DNA of 64,000 nucleotides. Source: Microbacterium nymphoidis. GTDB lineage: Bacteria; Actinomycetota; Actinomycetes; Actinomycetales; Microbacteriaceae. Under the pieces are notes generated by a model. The model had not been told where the DNA came from. It saw only the letters and a list, made by a program, of their open reading frames with translations, and searched no databases. Positions 25,639 through 33,943 of this stretch are shown here, piece after piece (position 1 is the first letter of the stretch; each line of letters begins with the position of its first letter). The stretch lies in contig NZ_JAJNOD010000003.1 in NCBI RefSeq assembly GCF_021044885.1, forward strand, positions 186,001-250,000, given 5' to 3'. The position numbers and the translations under genes are program-made.

Positions 25639-26877
25639 GTGACGCACCACTGGATCGATCCCGAGGCCGTGTTCGCCGATCTTGCGCGCGACGGCGGCGA
25701 CCTCTTCTGGCTCGATGCCGGTCCCGATGCCGTCGCCGGACGGTCCGTCCTGGGGTGGGGAACGGCCGTCGCCTGGGACGAGGTGGCGCGTACACGCATC
25801 GTCCCCGGCCCCGCCCCGGATGTCCCGGCCTGGGTCGGCGCGCTGGACTACGAGAGCGGAGCGCGGTGGACGGGTGTCCCCGATGTCACCCCGGAGCACC
25901 AGCCGCTGTGGTTGCGCGTGACCGAGGCCGTGGTCTTCGACCACGACACGCGGGTCATGCGCATCCACGGCGATGCCGGCTTCCGCGCGCGCGTGCTGGA
26001 GGCCGCGCCGGTCGCGGCGATGCCGGAGGCGGCCGCGACCGGACCGGCGCGAGCGCGCACGACCCCCGGCGAGTACGCCGACCTCGTCGCGCAGTGCCGT
26101 GAGTCGATCCGTCTCGGCGACGCCTACCAGCTCTGCCTCACCACTCGGTTCGAGGTCCCCGGACGCCATGACGCCGTCGCGATCCATCGGCGCCTGCGCC
26201 GGGCCGCGGCCTCGCATCACGGCGGGTTCCTGCGGGTGGGGCAGACGAGCCTGGTCAGCATCTCTCCGGAGAAGTTCCTCGGGGTGGACGACGGGATCGT
26301 CACCACCCGGCCCATCAAGGGCACGCGAGCGCGCAGCGCGGACCCGGACCGTGATGCAGAACTCGCGGCGCAGCTGCACGCGTCGGAGAAGGAACGCGCA
26401 GAGAACGTCATGATCGTCGATCTCATGCGCAATGACCTCTCACGCGTCTGCGAGACGGGATCCGTCCGCGTGCGCGGGCTCTGGGAGGTGGAGAGCTATC
26501 CGACGGTGCATCAGCTGGTGAGCACGGTCGAGGGGCGTCTGCGCGCTCACCTGACCGTCGGTGAACTGCTGGCGGCGGTGTTCCCCGCGGGTTCCATGAC
26601 CGGCGCACCGAAGCTGTCGGCGATGACGATCCTCGCGGGCCTGGAGCGCGAACCGCGTGGCTTGTACGCCGGCTGCTTCGGCTGGATCGGCGCGAACGGG
26701 TCGTCCGATCTCGCAATGACCATTCGCACCGTGGTGATCGGCCCCGCATCTGCCAGCGTGGGCGCCGGCGGCGGCATCACCTGGGGGTCGATCATCCCCG
26801 ACGAGGTGGCCGAAGTGGGCATCAAGGCGCGCACGCCGCTGGCGGCTGTCGGCGCCGCGCTGCCCGAGGGCTGGTGA
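25639..26877 (+). CDS. pabB: aminodeoxychorismate synthase component I (chorismate-binding enzyme)
   Basis: This 412-residue chorismate-utilising enzyme probably makes 4-amino-4-deoxychorismate for folate synthesis. Conserved blocks are IKGTRARS, ENVMIVDLMRNDLSRVCETGSV, YPTVHQLVSTVEG, PAGSMTGAPKLSAMTILAGLE, GCFGWIGANGSSDLAMTIRT and GGGITWGSIIPDEVAEVGIKA. The N-terminal part is short compared with TrpE and there is no TrpG or PabA glutaminase domain fused or adjacent. PabB fits better than TrpE by length and by lack of trp neighbours, but anthranilate or isochorismate synthase activity cannot be excluded by reading alone. GTG 25639 has a -10 box six bases upstream. Confidence 0.85.
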   Translation: MTHHWIDPEAVFADLARDGGDLFWLDAGPDAVAGRSVLGWGTAVAWDEVARTRIVPGPAPDVPAWVGALDYESGARWTGVPDVTPEHQPLWLRVTEAVVFDHDTRVMRIHGDAGFRARVLEAAPVAAMPEAAATGPARARTTPGEYADLVAQCRESIRLGDAYQLCLTTRFEVPGRHDAVAIHRRLRRAAASHHGGFLRVGQTSLVSISPEKFLGVDDGIVTTRPIKGTRARSADPDRDAELAAQLHASEKERAENVMIVDLMRNDLSRVCETGSVRVRGLWEVESYPTVHQLVSTVEGRLRAHLTVGELLAAVFPAGSMTGAPKLSAMTILAGLEREPRGLYAGCFGWIGANGSSDLAMTIRTVVIGPASASVGAGGGITWGSIIPDEVAEVGIKARTPLAAVGAALPEGW

Positions 26878-26902
26878 GGGCGGGAGGACCGGCCCGGCGC
26901 GG

Positions 26903-26914
26903 TAACCTGGATGG
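26903..26914 (+). promoter_or_regulatory. -10 box of leaderless leuS promoter
   Basis: TAACCT at 26903-26908 is six bases before ATG 26915. A leaderless start leaves no room for a T-box leader. Confidence 0.5.
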
Positions 26915-29515
26915 ATGCGCACATCGCGCGAAACCATCCCATTCAGTGAGGTGTCATCCGTGTCCCAGGTCACGCAGTCCGATTCCCCCGACGCCAGCGG
27001 CTTCGACCCGCACGCGCTTCAGGCGAAGTGGCAGGCGCTCTGGGACCAGCACGACCCGTTCCGTGCCGGCGGCGACGAGGACACGCGTCCCAAGAAGTAC
27101 ATCCTGGCGATGTTCCCGTACCCCTCCGGCGATCTGCACATGGGCCACGCGGAGAACTACCTGTACTCCGACATCGTCGCCCGCTTCTGGCGTCACCGCG
27201 GGCACAACGTCCTGAACCCGATCGGGTGGGACTCGTTCGGCCTGCCGGCGGAGAACGCCGCCATCAAGCGGGGCGCCGACCCGCGGGAGTGGACGTACGC
27301 CAACATCGACCAGCAGAGGGCGGCATTCCGCCAGTACGGGATGTCCTTCGACTGGAGCCGTGAGCTGCACACCTCCGATCCGGAGTACTACCACTGGAAT
27401 CAGTGGATCTTCCAGCAGCTGTTCGACCGGGGCCTCGCGTACCGCAAGGAATCGCCGGTCAACTGGTGCCCCAACGACCAGACCGTGCTCGCCAATGAGC
27501 AGGTGGTCGACGGGCGGTGTGAGCGCTGCGGCGCCATCGTGGTCAAGAAGAAGCTGACGCAGTGGTACTTCAAGATCACCGAGTACGCCGACCGCCTGCT
27601 CGATGACCTGAACCAGCTCGAGGGGGCATGGCCGAGCAAGGTGCTGCAGATGCAGCGCAACTGGATCGGTCGCTCCACCGGCGCCGACATCGACTTCGAG
27701 ATCGAGGGACGCGACGAGAAGGTCACCGTCTTCTCGACCCGCCCCGACACCCTGCACGGAGCGACCTTCATGGTGGTCGCCCCCGACTCCGACCTGGCTG
27801 CCGAACTGGTGGCGGGCGCCTCCAGCGAAGCGCGGATGCGCTTCCAGGCGTATCTGGAAGAGGTCGGTCGCTCCACCGAGATCGAGCGACAGGCGACCGA
27901 CCGGGAGAAGACCGGGGTCTTCCTGGAGCGGTACGCCGTCAATCCCGTGAACGGCGAGCGCCTGCCGATCTGGGCCGCCGACTACGTGCTGGCCGACTAC
28001 GGTCACGGCGCGGTCATGGCCGTACCGGCGCACGATCAGCGCGACCTGGACTTCGCGCGGAAGTTCGGCCTGCCGATCTCCGTCGTCGTCGACACCACCG
28101 CATCGGCCACCGGCGTGATCGAGGTGGTCGATCCCGAGGCCGAGGTCGTCGAGCTCGCGTCCATCGATCCCGCACAGACCGGGATCGCCCTCACCGGTGA
28201 AGGCCGGATGATCAACTCCGGCTCGCTCAACGGGCTCAGCAAGAAGCACGCGATCGAGCGGGTCACCGCCGAGCTCGAGGCTGCGGGCACGGGTCGTGCG
28301 ACCACCACCTTCCGCCTGCGTGACTGGCTGATCTCCCGTCAGCGGTTCTGGGGCACGCCGATCCCGATGATCCACACCGAGGACGGACGCATCGTCAAGG
28401 TGCCCGCAGACCAGCTCCCGGTGCGCCTGCCGTCTGCGGAGGGCCTGGATCTGAAGCCCAAGGGAACCTCGCCGCTGGGCGCCGCCACCGAGTGGGTGAC
28501 CACGACCGACCCCGAGACGGGTGAGCCGGCACTGCGTGACCCGGACACGATGGACACCTTCGTGGACAGCTCGTGGTACTTCCTGCGCTTCCTGGACCCG
28601 AACAGCGACGTGCAGGCCTTCCCGAGCCTCGCTGCGAGCGCCTGGGCGCCGGTGGACAGCTACATCGGCGGGGTGGAGCACGCCATCCTGCACCTGCTGT
28701 ACGCGCGCTTCCTCACCAAGGTCTTCTACGACATGGGCCTGATCGATTTCACCGAGCCGTTCTCGCGCCTGATCAACCAGGGCATGGTGCTGCTGGACGG
28801 CTCCAAGATGAGCAAGTCCAAGGGAAACCTGGTGCTCTTCAACGAGGAGCTCGGTGAGCACGGCCCGGATGTCGTCCGCACCGCTCTGGCATTCGCCGGT
28901 CCGGTGGAGGACGACAAGGACTGGAACGACGTGTCCACGACCGGCGCGTACAAGTTCCTCTCCCGTGCTCTCCGCCTCGCGCACGATGTGTCGAGCCCGG
29001 TCGATGTCGCCTTCGCGGGCGGAGACGCCGCGCTGCGCCGCGCGACGCACAAGCTGTGGGCTGAGGTTGCGGGCCTGGTCGACCAGACGAAGTTCAACGT
29101 CGTGGTCGCGCGCCTGATGGAGCTCGTCAACATCACCCGCAAGACCGTCGACTCGGGTGCCGGCGCGGCGGATCCGGCTGTTCGCGAGGCCACCGAGGCG
29201 GTCGCGCTGGTCCTGGATCTGGTGGCACCGTATGTGGCCGAGGAGATGTGGTCCGTGCTGGGCCATGAGCCCTTCGTCGGTCTCGTCCCGTGGCGCGATG
29301 CCGACCCGTCCCTGCTGGTCGAGGACGAGGTCACGGCGGTCGTGCAGATCGACGGCAAGGTTCGGGGAACGCTCTCGGTCTCGGCGAAGATCAGCCCGGA
29401 AGAGCTCGAAGCTCTCGCCCGCGCCGATGAGAAGGTGAAGCGCGCCCTGGACGGTCGCGAGATCGTGCGCGCGATCGTGCGGGCCCCCAAGGTGGTGAGC
29501 TTCGCCACCAAGTGA
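26915..29515 (+). CDS. leuS: leucyl-tRNA synthetase LeuS
   Basis: This class I synthetase charges tRNA-Leu. The 866-residue length is normal for bacteria. The HIGH-type motif is [15 protein letters not shown] and the KMSKS motif is [11 protein letters not shown]. The CP1 editing domain sits in between (about 240-440), with [18 protein letters not shown] and [31 protein letters not shown] precedes the catalytic half. A zinc-like Cys cluster ([23 protein letters not shown]) is present. The start ATG 26915 is supported by the -10 box six bases upstream. GTG 26960, with AGTGAGGTG before it, would remove 15 residues and is an alternative. Confidence 0.97.
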   Translation: MRTSRETIPFSEVSSVSQVTQSDSPDASGFDPHALQAKWQALWDQHDPFRAGGDEDTRPKKYILAMFPYPSGDLHMGHAENYLYSDIVARFWRHRGHNVLNPIGWDSFGLPAENAAIKRGADPREWTYANIDQQRAAFRQYGMSFDWSRELHTSDPEYYHWNQWIFQQLFDRGLAYRKESPVNWCPNDQTVLANEQVVDGRCERCGAIVVKKKLTQWYFKITEYADRLLDDLNQLEGAWPSKVLQMQRNWIGRSTGADIDFEIEGRDEKVTVFSTRPDTLHGATFMVVAPDSDLAAELVAGASSEARMRFQAYLEEVGRSTEIERQATDREKTGVFLERYAVNPVNGERLPIWAADYVLADYGHGAVMAVPAHDQRDLDFARKFGLPISVVVDTTASATGVIEVVDPEAEVVELASIDPAQTGIALTGEGRMINSGSLNGLSKKHAIERVTAELEAAGTGRATTTFRLRDWLISRQRFWGTPIPMIHTEDGRIVKVPADQLPVRLPSAEGLDLKPKGTSPLGAATEWVTTTDPETGEPALRDPDTMDTFVDSSWYFLRFLDPNSDVQAFPSLAASAWAPVDSYIGGVEHAILHLLYARFLTKVFYDMGLIDFTEPFSRLINQGMVLLDGSKMSKSKGNLVLFNEELGEHGPDVVRTALAFAGPVEDDKDWNDVSTTGAYKFLSRALRLAHDVSSPVDVAFAGGDAALRRATHKLWAEVAGLVDQTKFNVVVARLMELVNITRKTVDSGAGAADPAVREATEAVALVLDLVAPYVAEEMWSVLGHEPFVGLVPWRDADPSLLVEDEVTAVVQIDGKVRGTLSVSAKISPEELEALARADEKVKRALDGREIVRAIVRAPKVVSFATK

Positions 29516-29530
29516 TGGCGGATCCGCATG

Positions 29531-29567
29531 GACGAGGCCCCTCCCGGAATCCGGGAGGGGCCTCGTC
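29531..29567. terminator. bidirectional terminator after leuS
   Basis: Bases 29531-29547 (GACGAGGCCCCTCCCGG) pair over 17 bp with 29551-29567 around AAT. It lies between convergent leuS and the response regulator gene. Confidence 0.8.
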
Positions 29568-29575
29568 GTGGGAGA

Positions 29576-30274
29576 TCAGGACGCGGGGGCGTCTGTCGCG
29601 CGCTGCTGGTCCGCGGGATCGATGTAGCCGTCGGCCACCGCGACCCGGCCGAGGTCGACCTTCGTGCGCACCGGCACTCCCGCCGCGGTGTACTTGCTCT
29701 TCACCCGGTCCAGATACTGACGGGTGGTCTCCCATCCGATGTTCATGGCGGTCGAGACCTCGGCGATGGTCAGCCCCGACGCATAGAGGATGAGCGCGCG
29801 CTCCTCCTGGATGCTGAGCTTGGGGCGGTTGGGGTCACCCGCGATCACGGCTGCGAGTTCGGTGGTGATCCACTCCTGTCCGCGCAGCACTGCGCGGATC
29901 GCGGCGAGGATGTCCTCTTCGGCGTCACGTTTGCCGACGATTCCGTTGACCCCTGCGCGCACGATGCTGCGCACCAGCGGGGGAGAGGCGAGCGCGGAGA
30001 GGACCACGATCTTGAGCCCGGCGCGCAGGAGCGTCTCGACCACCGCGACATCCACCGATGGTTCGCGATCCACCATCAGGTCCAGCACGAGGAGGTGCGG
30101 GCGCTCCGCACGCGGGGCTGCCTGAACCCAGGCGACGAACTCCGGGGCGGAGACGGCGCTGAACACGATCTCGAACTCTCCCGTGTCGTTCAGCAGTTGC
30201 TCCGTGCGCTTGCGCTGCAGCAGATGGTCCTCCACGATGGCGATCCGCGCCCGTCGTGTCTTGCTGCTCTCCAT
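29576..30274 (-). CDS. two-component response regulator, NarL/LuxR type
   Basis: This is a 232-residue DNA-binding response regulator. The receiver domain (about 8-130) keeps all key residues: the acidic pair in IAIVEDHLL, the phosphoacceptor Asp in LLVLDLMV, Ser in VVLSALASPP and Lys in GIVGKRDAEED. The C-terminal LuxR-type helix-turn-helix is at about 155-215 (SIQEERALILYASGLTIAEVS, WETTRQYLDRVKSKY). ATG 30274 follows GGAGG on the minus strand; upstream in-frame sequence overlaps the kinase gene and is rejected. Its start codon overlaps the kinase stop by one base (TAATG), so the pair is co-translated. Target genes are unknown. Confidence 0.92.
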   Translation of the reverse strand: MESSKTRRARIAIVEDHLLQRKRTEQLLNDTGEFEIVFSAVSAPEFVAWVQAAPRAERPHLLVLDLMVDREPSVDVAVVETLLRAGLKIVVLSALASPPLVRSIVRAGVNGIVGKRDAEEDILAAIRAVLRGQEWITTELAAVIAGDPNRPKLSIQEERALILYASGLTIAEVSTAMNIGWETTRQYLDRVKSKYTAAGVPVRTKVDLGRVAVADGYIDPADQQRATDAPAS

Positions 30275-32604
30275 TACCAACCTCCAGTGCGTGCATCGGC
30301 CAGGACGCGGTCGGATTCGCGGGTGACCATTTCTATGAGACCGGTCGAGACGGTCGTGTCCGTCGGCCATGGCGATGGCGACGGAGGAACGGACAGGCCG
30401 GAGCCCACGAGTGTGAGCTGCAGACCGTCCTGGGCGGGGAACACGGAGGCGAGGACGCTGCTGCCGCTGGGCGTCGTCGCGAGATTGTGGAGCACCATCG
30501 CCGAGAGCAGCCGCGCGGTCGCTTCATCGGCGGTGTCGGTGCTGCCCAGGCGGAGCGAGTAATCGATGCCGCGATCGCGTGCGAACTGCAGGGTCGGCAT
30601 CATCTCGCGGCCCAGGTGAATCAGTTCGGGGCTGATCTGGACGAGCTGGCGAAGATACCGCTCTTCATCGGCGCACAGGGCGCGCGTCTCCTCGTCCGCG
30701 GGGTGACGGGACCCGTCGGCGAGTTCCTGGAGCAGCGTGATGGCGTCATCGAGCCCGGCCGCCATCCAGCGCAGATAGTGGGCCTGCGCGGCCGCGGCGA
30801 CCTCGGTTGCGAGATTGGCGGTGAAGGTCTCCTGACGAGAGCGCAGCGAACGCGCCCCGATGCGTTCCACGAGGATCTGGAACCGTGCCCAGAGCGCGGC
30901 GAACCCGAGCGTGACGCAGCCGGCGACGGCGATGTTCCCCGCTGCCGTCAGATCAGCGGCCGCCACGGTGAGAGCGAGAGCGATGACCACAGCGGCGACT
31001 GCGCTCAGTGACGCGACGATGATCCGCAGCGACGGCAGGAGGGCGAAGGTCATGATCAGCGCGCCGGTGGGCGCCAGCGCCTGCCAGTGGACGACCCCGG
31101 ACGAGCCGAAATCCGTCGCGGCGGCGGAGAGGACGAAGACGGTAAGGGCGGCTGCAACGAGTGCGACGGCCAGCCCGCCTCGATGCGCCCGCAGTCGACG
31201 TGCGCGGAAAGCGAGCCAGGCCCCCGCCATCACGGCCAGCATCAGGAAGAGTGCGCCGTACGCGTTGGCGCCGCCGATCGCGGTGAGCAGGACCCCGATG
31301 AGCGTGACGCCGAGACCGTACATCTCCGCAGCACGCAGTCGCGAGGCTCCCAGGAACCCGGCGACGTCCGCACTCAGCGACAGCGGCTCGTCGCGGGGTG
31401 CCGCGTCCAGAGGCGCCAGCAATGTGATGCGGGTGCCGAGGCCGGTCCCGCTGTGGATCCGGGTGGCGATCCCGGCATCGGACGCTCGTGCTGCGATCGA
31501 GTTCGCGAGGCCGCGCTGACGCCCGTGGGCTGCCACCGGATCGAAGCCGACGCCGTCATCGGCGACGGTGAGGACGAACTCACCGTCGTCCACCGCGGTG
31601 GTGATGCTCACGTAGTCAGCGCCCGAGTGCTTGGTGGCGTTGGTGACCGCCTCGCGGACGCAGCCCACGAGCGCGGACACGGTGGCGCTGGAGAGGCGCG
31701 CCCCGATCTGTTCCAGATCTTCGTCGGTGAGGCCGCCCCGGCGTGTGGGAAGGCCGGGCTGGCCGAACAGGTCGAGCAGGGAGGTGGTCTCCACCATCGG
31801 CTGCTCCGCCCGCAGGGCGGTGAGGGAGACGACGTCGCGCGCACACTGCTGGCGCACGCGGGCGAGGTCGGTGATGCCCGCACCGGCGTTGGCGATGGCG
31901 CCGAGGGTGTTGATCGCGGTGTCGTGGAGGACACGCGCCTCCTCGGCGATGCGGGCACTGGATTCGCGCGTCAGGACGGCCCGCCGTGTGGCCTCCTCCG
32001 CGGCGCGCGCCGCCTCGTCGGCGGTCGTGCCGATGCGCAGAAGCGCCGGCAGCCCGAGGCGCAACGCGATGATGATCGCGGTCTGCGTCACCAGGATCGA
32101 GACGGCGAACTGGCGGCTCCAGTCGGGTCGGACCGCGAGCACGACCACCATCGCGGCCGCCGCGTATCCGATGACGACGAGGATGATGCGGCGGTCGCGC
32201 ACCAGCAGCCCGGCGAAGAACGTGGCGAAGTTGATCTGCCAGCATGCGGCCAGCGTGAGCGGCGCCTCGACACCCGGCGCCACGAGATAGCACCAGATGC
32301 CCGTCGATGCCATCCCGACGGGGATGAGCGCGTCTGGCAGCGGACCGCGCAGTGCAGCCAGAGCCGCGAGGGCGAGCACCGACATGCCTGCCATGAGGGG
32401 CCATCCGGGCGCGGAACCGGTGAGTGCTGTGACGGCGATCATGATCGCCTGCCAGCCGGCCGCGCTGAGAAGCACCACGCTGCGGATCGAGGTGAGCAAC
32501 GACTCCGACGCCCACCCGGGCACGCCGATCGACGGTGTGTCGAACACGCGCGCCAACAGGTCGGTTGCCATGACCCGGACGCGCGCGGGACCTGTGGTGA
32601 TCAC
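30274..32604 (-). CDS. two-module membrane histidine kinase with pseudokinase-like second half
   Basis: This sensor kinase pairs with the downstream response regulator. With GTG 32604 (AGAGG upstream on the minus strand) it has 776 residues; ATG 32571 is an alternative. Module 1 has several membrane helices (about 36-210) and a HisKA_3-type helix with EEARVLHDTAINTLG, phosphoacceptor His227. Its ATPase domain has REAVTNATKHSGA (about 314-328), DDGVGFD and GTGLGTRI. Module 2 (about 420-776) repeats the plan: five or six helices (LGVTLIGVLLTAIGG to LGFAALWARF), then a coiled segment and a degenerate GHKL-like region (MVLHNLATTPSGSSVL, LQLTLVGSGLS). This region lacks a clear N-box, D-x-G-x-G box and His box. 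One protein carrying an active and an apparently inactive module is unusual. Confidence 0.85.
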   Translation of the reverse strand: MITTGPARVRVMATDLLARVFDTPSIGVPGWASESLLTSIRSVVLLSAAGWQAIMIAVTALTGSAPGWPLMAGMSVLALAALAALRGPLPDALIPVGMASTGIWCYLVAPGVEAPLTLAACWQINFATFFAGLLVRDRRIILVVIGYAAAAMVVVLAVRPDWSRQFAVSILVTQTAIIIALRLGLPALLRIGTTADEAARAAEEATRRAVLTRESSARIAEEARVLHDTAINTLGAIANAGAGITDLARVRQQCARDVVSLTALRAEQPMVETTSLLDLFGQPGLPTRRGGLTDEDLEQIGARLSSATVSALVGCVREAVTNATKHSGADYVSITTAVDDGEFVLTVADDGVGFDPVAAHGRQRGLANSIAARASDAGIATRIHSGTGLGTRITLLAPLDAAPRDEPLSLSADVAGFLGASRLRAAEMYGLGVTLIGVLLTAIGGANAYGALFLMLAVMAGAWLAFRARRLRAHRGGLAVALVAAALTVFVLSAAATDFGSSGVVHWQALAPTGALIMTFALLPSLRIIVASLSAVAAVVIALALTVAAADLTAAGNIAVAGCVTLGFAALWARFQILVERIGARSLRSRQETFTANLATEVAAAAQAHYLRWMAAGLDDAITLLQELADGSRHPADEETRALCADEERYLRQLVQISPELIHLGREMMPTLQFARDRGIDYSLRLGSTDTADEATARLLSAMVLHNLATTPSGSSVLASVFPAQDGLQLTLVGSGLSVPPSPSPWPTDTTVSTGLIEMVTRESDRVLADARTGGW

Positions 32605-33325
32605 GGCGGTGTGCCTCTGACTCGGGGGGAAGTAGAGATCTGGGAGCAACAGCTTATCGCTCCACGGTCATATGAGAGAGGCGAAATCGAAGGGGGTGAC
32701 GAACGGCGATGGTGCGGGGGAAAGGAGAGCTACCATCGCCGTCCGCCGGCTCGTCAGGTCTGTCGATCCGCTCGCAGGAGACGTCCGGTCGTTGCGTCCC
32801 TGCGCGTCGGCGGGCGTGCGGCCGTGTGCGCCGGCGCACCGTCGCGTCTGCGCCGGTCGTGGTGCGTGTCGGATGCCCACGGTCGCCACCTCCCTGGGTG
32901 GAGCACGTGCGCGGGAATACCCTGTCGCTCCACCACCAGGAGACTATGGGGCGTCCGTCCCGGGATCCCCGGTCGGCGACCGGAATGACCCCCACATTGG
33001 GGTCACTCTGGTGGAAAAGGTTCTCCGGAGACGACGTGACGGATACTCTCGCTGCTGGTCGCCGAGCAGCCGAGTCGGGAAGTCGTGCTGGTCGGTCTCA
33101 CTGGTGTGTCGGATGCCGGTGAGGTCCGTCGAGAAATCGTCGGGCTCGATCTGCCCTTCGGGGTGGGCGTGCGGCTTGCGCCGGGGGGTGTGGGCCGCAC
33201 GCCAGAATCCGTCGTCGGTCCGGGAACACTCTGATCGTTCCTCCCCAGGCGTCGCGCGATGCGCACCTCTGCCACGGCGGGACATGCCGGGCTTCTCGGC
33301 TCCCACCGCGATCTAGCCTCGCGCC
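32605..33325. other. divergent intergenic region with palindromes, no convincing gene
   Basis: About 720 bases separate the kinase and comEA starts. Frames are open on both strands, but the conceptual proteins are Arg- and Pro-rich, with no family resemblance or ribosome binding site. Palindromes include TGACCCC/GGGGTCA (32986-32992 with 32999-33005), CCGGTC/GACCGG (32969-32974 with 32978-32983) and GGTGGAGC/GCTCCACC (around 32895-32940). A minus-strand TAAGCT at 32656-32651 is a candidate -10 for the kinase gene. The region may hold operators or gene remnants. Confidence 0.5.
33314..33325 (+). promoter_or_regulatory. -10 box of leaderless comEA promoter
   Basis: TAGCCT at 33314-33319 lies six bases before the ATG at 33326. 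Confidence 0.6.
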
Positions 33326-33943
33326 ATGACCGACGTTTTCCTGCCTGAAGACTCGCGCCGACGTCGCTGGCGGATCGGCTTCGCCAGTGCTGTCGCCGTC
33401 GCTGTTCTCGCTCTGGCGGCGACCGTGGCCACGGGCGTTCTGCAGCAGGCTGGTGCCGCGAGCGACATCCCGGTTCCGAGTGTTTCAGCGACGAACACGG
33501 GAACAGAAACAGGGCCGGAGGGCGGGATGCTCACCGTCCATGTCTCCGGTGCCGTTACGGATCCCGGCGTGTACGTCCTGGAGCCGGGCTCCCGGGTCAT
33601 GGACGCGGTGGCAGCGGCCGGGGGATTCCGTGCGGACGCGGCGCCGAACGGGGTGAATCTCGCCCGGGCGCTGGCCGATGGGGAGCAGATCCTCGTCACG
33701 GCCGAGGGTGAGGCGCAGACGACATCCGCCGAGGGAGGTGCGGGCACAGCGGCACTCATCGACCTCAACACGGCATCAGCGGCCGATCTGGAGACTCTTC
33801 CTCGCGTCGGCCCCGCGCTCGCGCAGCGCATCCTCGACTGGCGGGCGGAGAACGGCCGCTTCTCGGCGGTGGAAGACCTGCTCGACGTCTCCGGCATCGG
33901 GGAGAAGATGTTCGCCGCCATCGAGCCGTTGGTTCGGGTATGA
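33326..33943 (+). CDS. comEA: competence DNA-binding protein ComEA
   Basis: ComEA is the membrane-anchored receptor that binds DNA outside the cell during transformation. The 205-residue protein has one N-terminal helix (about 14-38), a SLBB domain (about 68-130, [21 protein letters not shown]) and a C-terminal double helix-hairpin-helix (about 145-205). The latter contains LIDLNTASAADLETLPRVGPALAQRI and VSGIGEKMFAAIEPLV. The stop overlaps the comEC ATG by four bases. Presence of comEA and comEC alone does not show that the organism is naturally competent. Confidence 0.95.
   Translation: MTDVFLPEDSRRRRWRIGFASAVAVAVLALAATVATGVLQQAGAASDIPVPSVSATNTGTETGPEGGMLTVHVSGAVTDPGVYVLEPGSRVMDAVAAAGGFRADAAPNGVNLARALADGEQILVTAEGEAQTTSAEGGAGTAALIDLNTASAADLETLPRVGPALAQRILDWRAENGRFSAVEDLLDVSGIGEKMFAAIEPLVRV

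Noticed and set aside
25639..26877. TrpE (anthranilate synthase) for the chorismate-binding enzyme
   Set aside because: It is short for TrpE, lacks an adjacent glutaminase and has no trp genes nearby. pabB fits better, though activity is unproven.
26954..29266. 770-residue minus-strand open frame opposite leuS
   Set aside because: It is a shadow of the leuS codon pattern; leuS motifs are complete on the plus strand.
32672..33316. 214-residue plus-strand open frame between the kinase and comEA
   Set aside because: It is Arg/Ser/Pro-rich with scattered Cys. It has no ribosome binding site or similarity that I can see, and would run into the comEA promoter.
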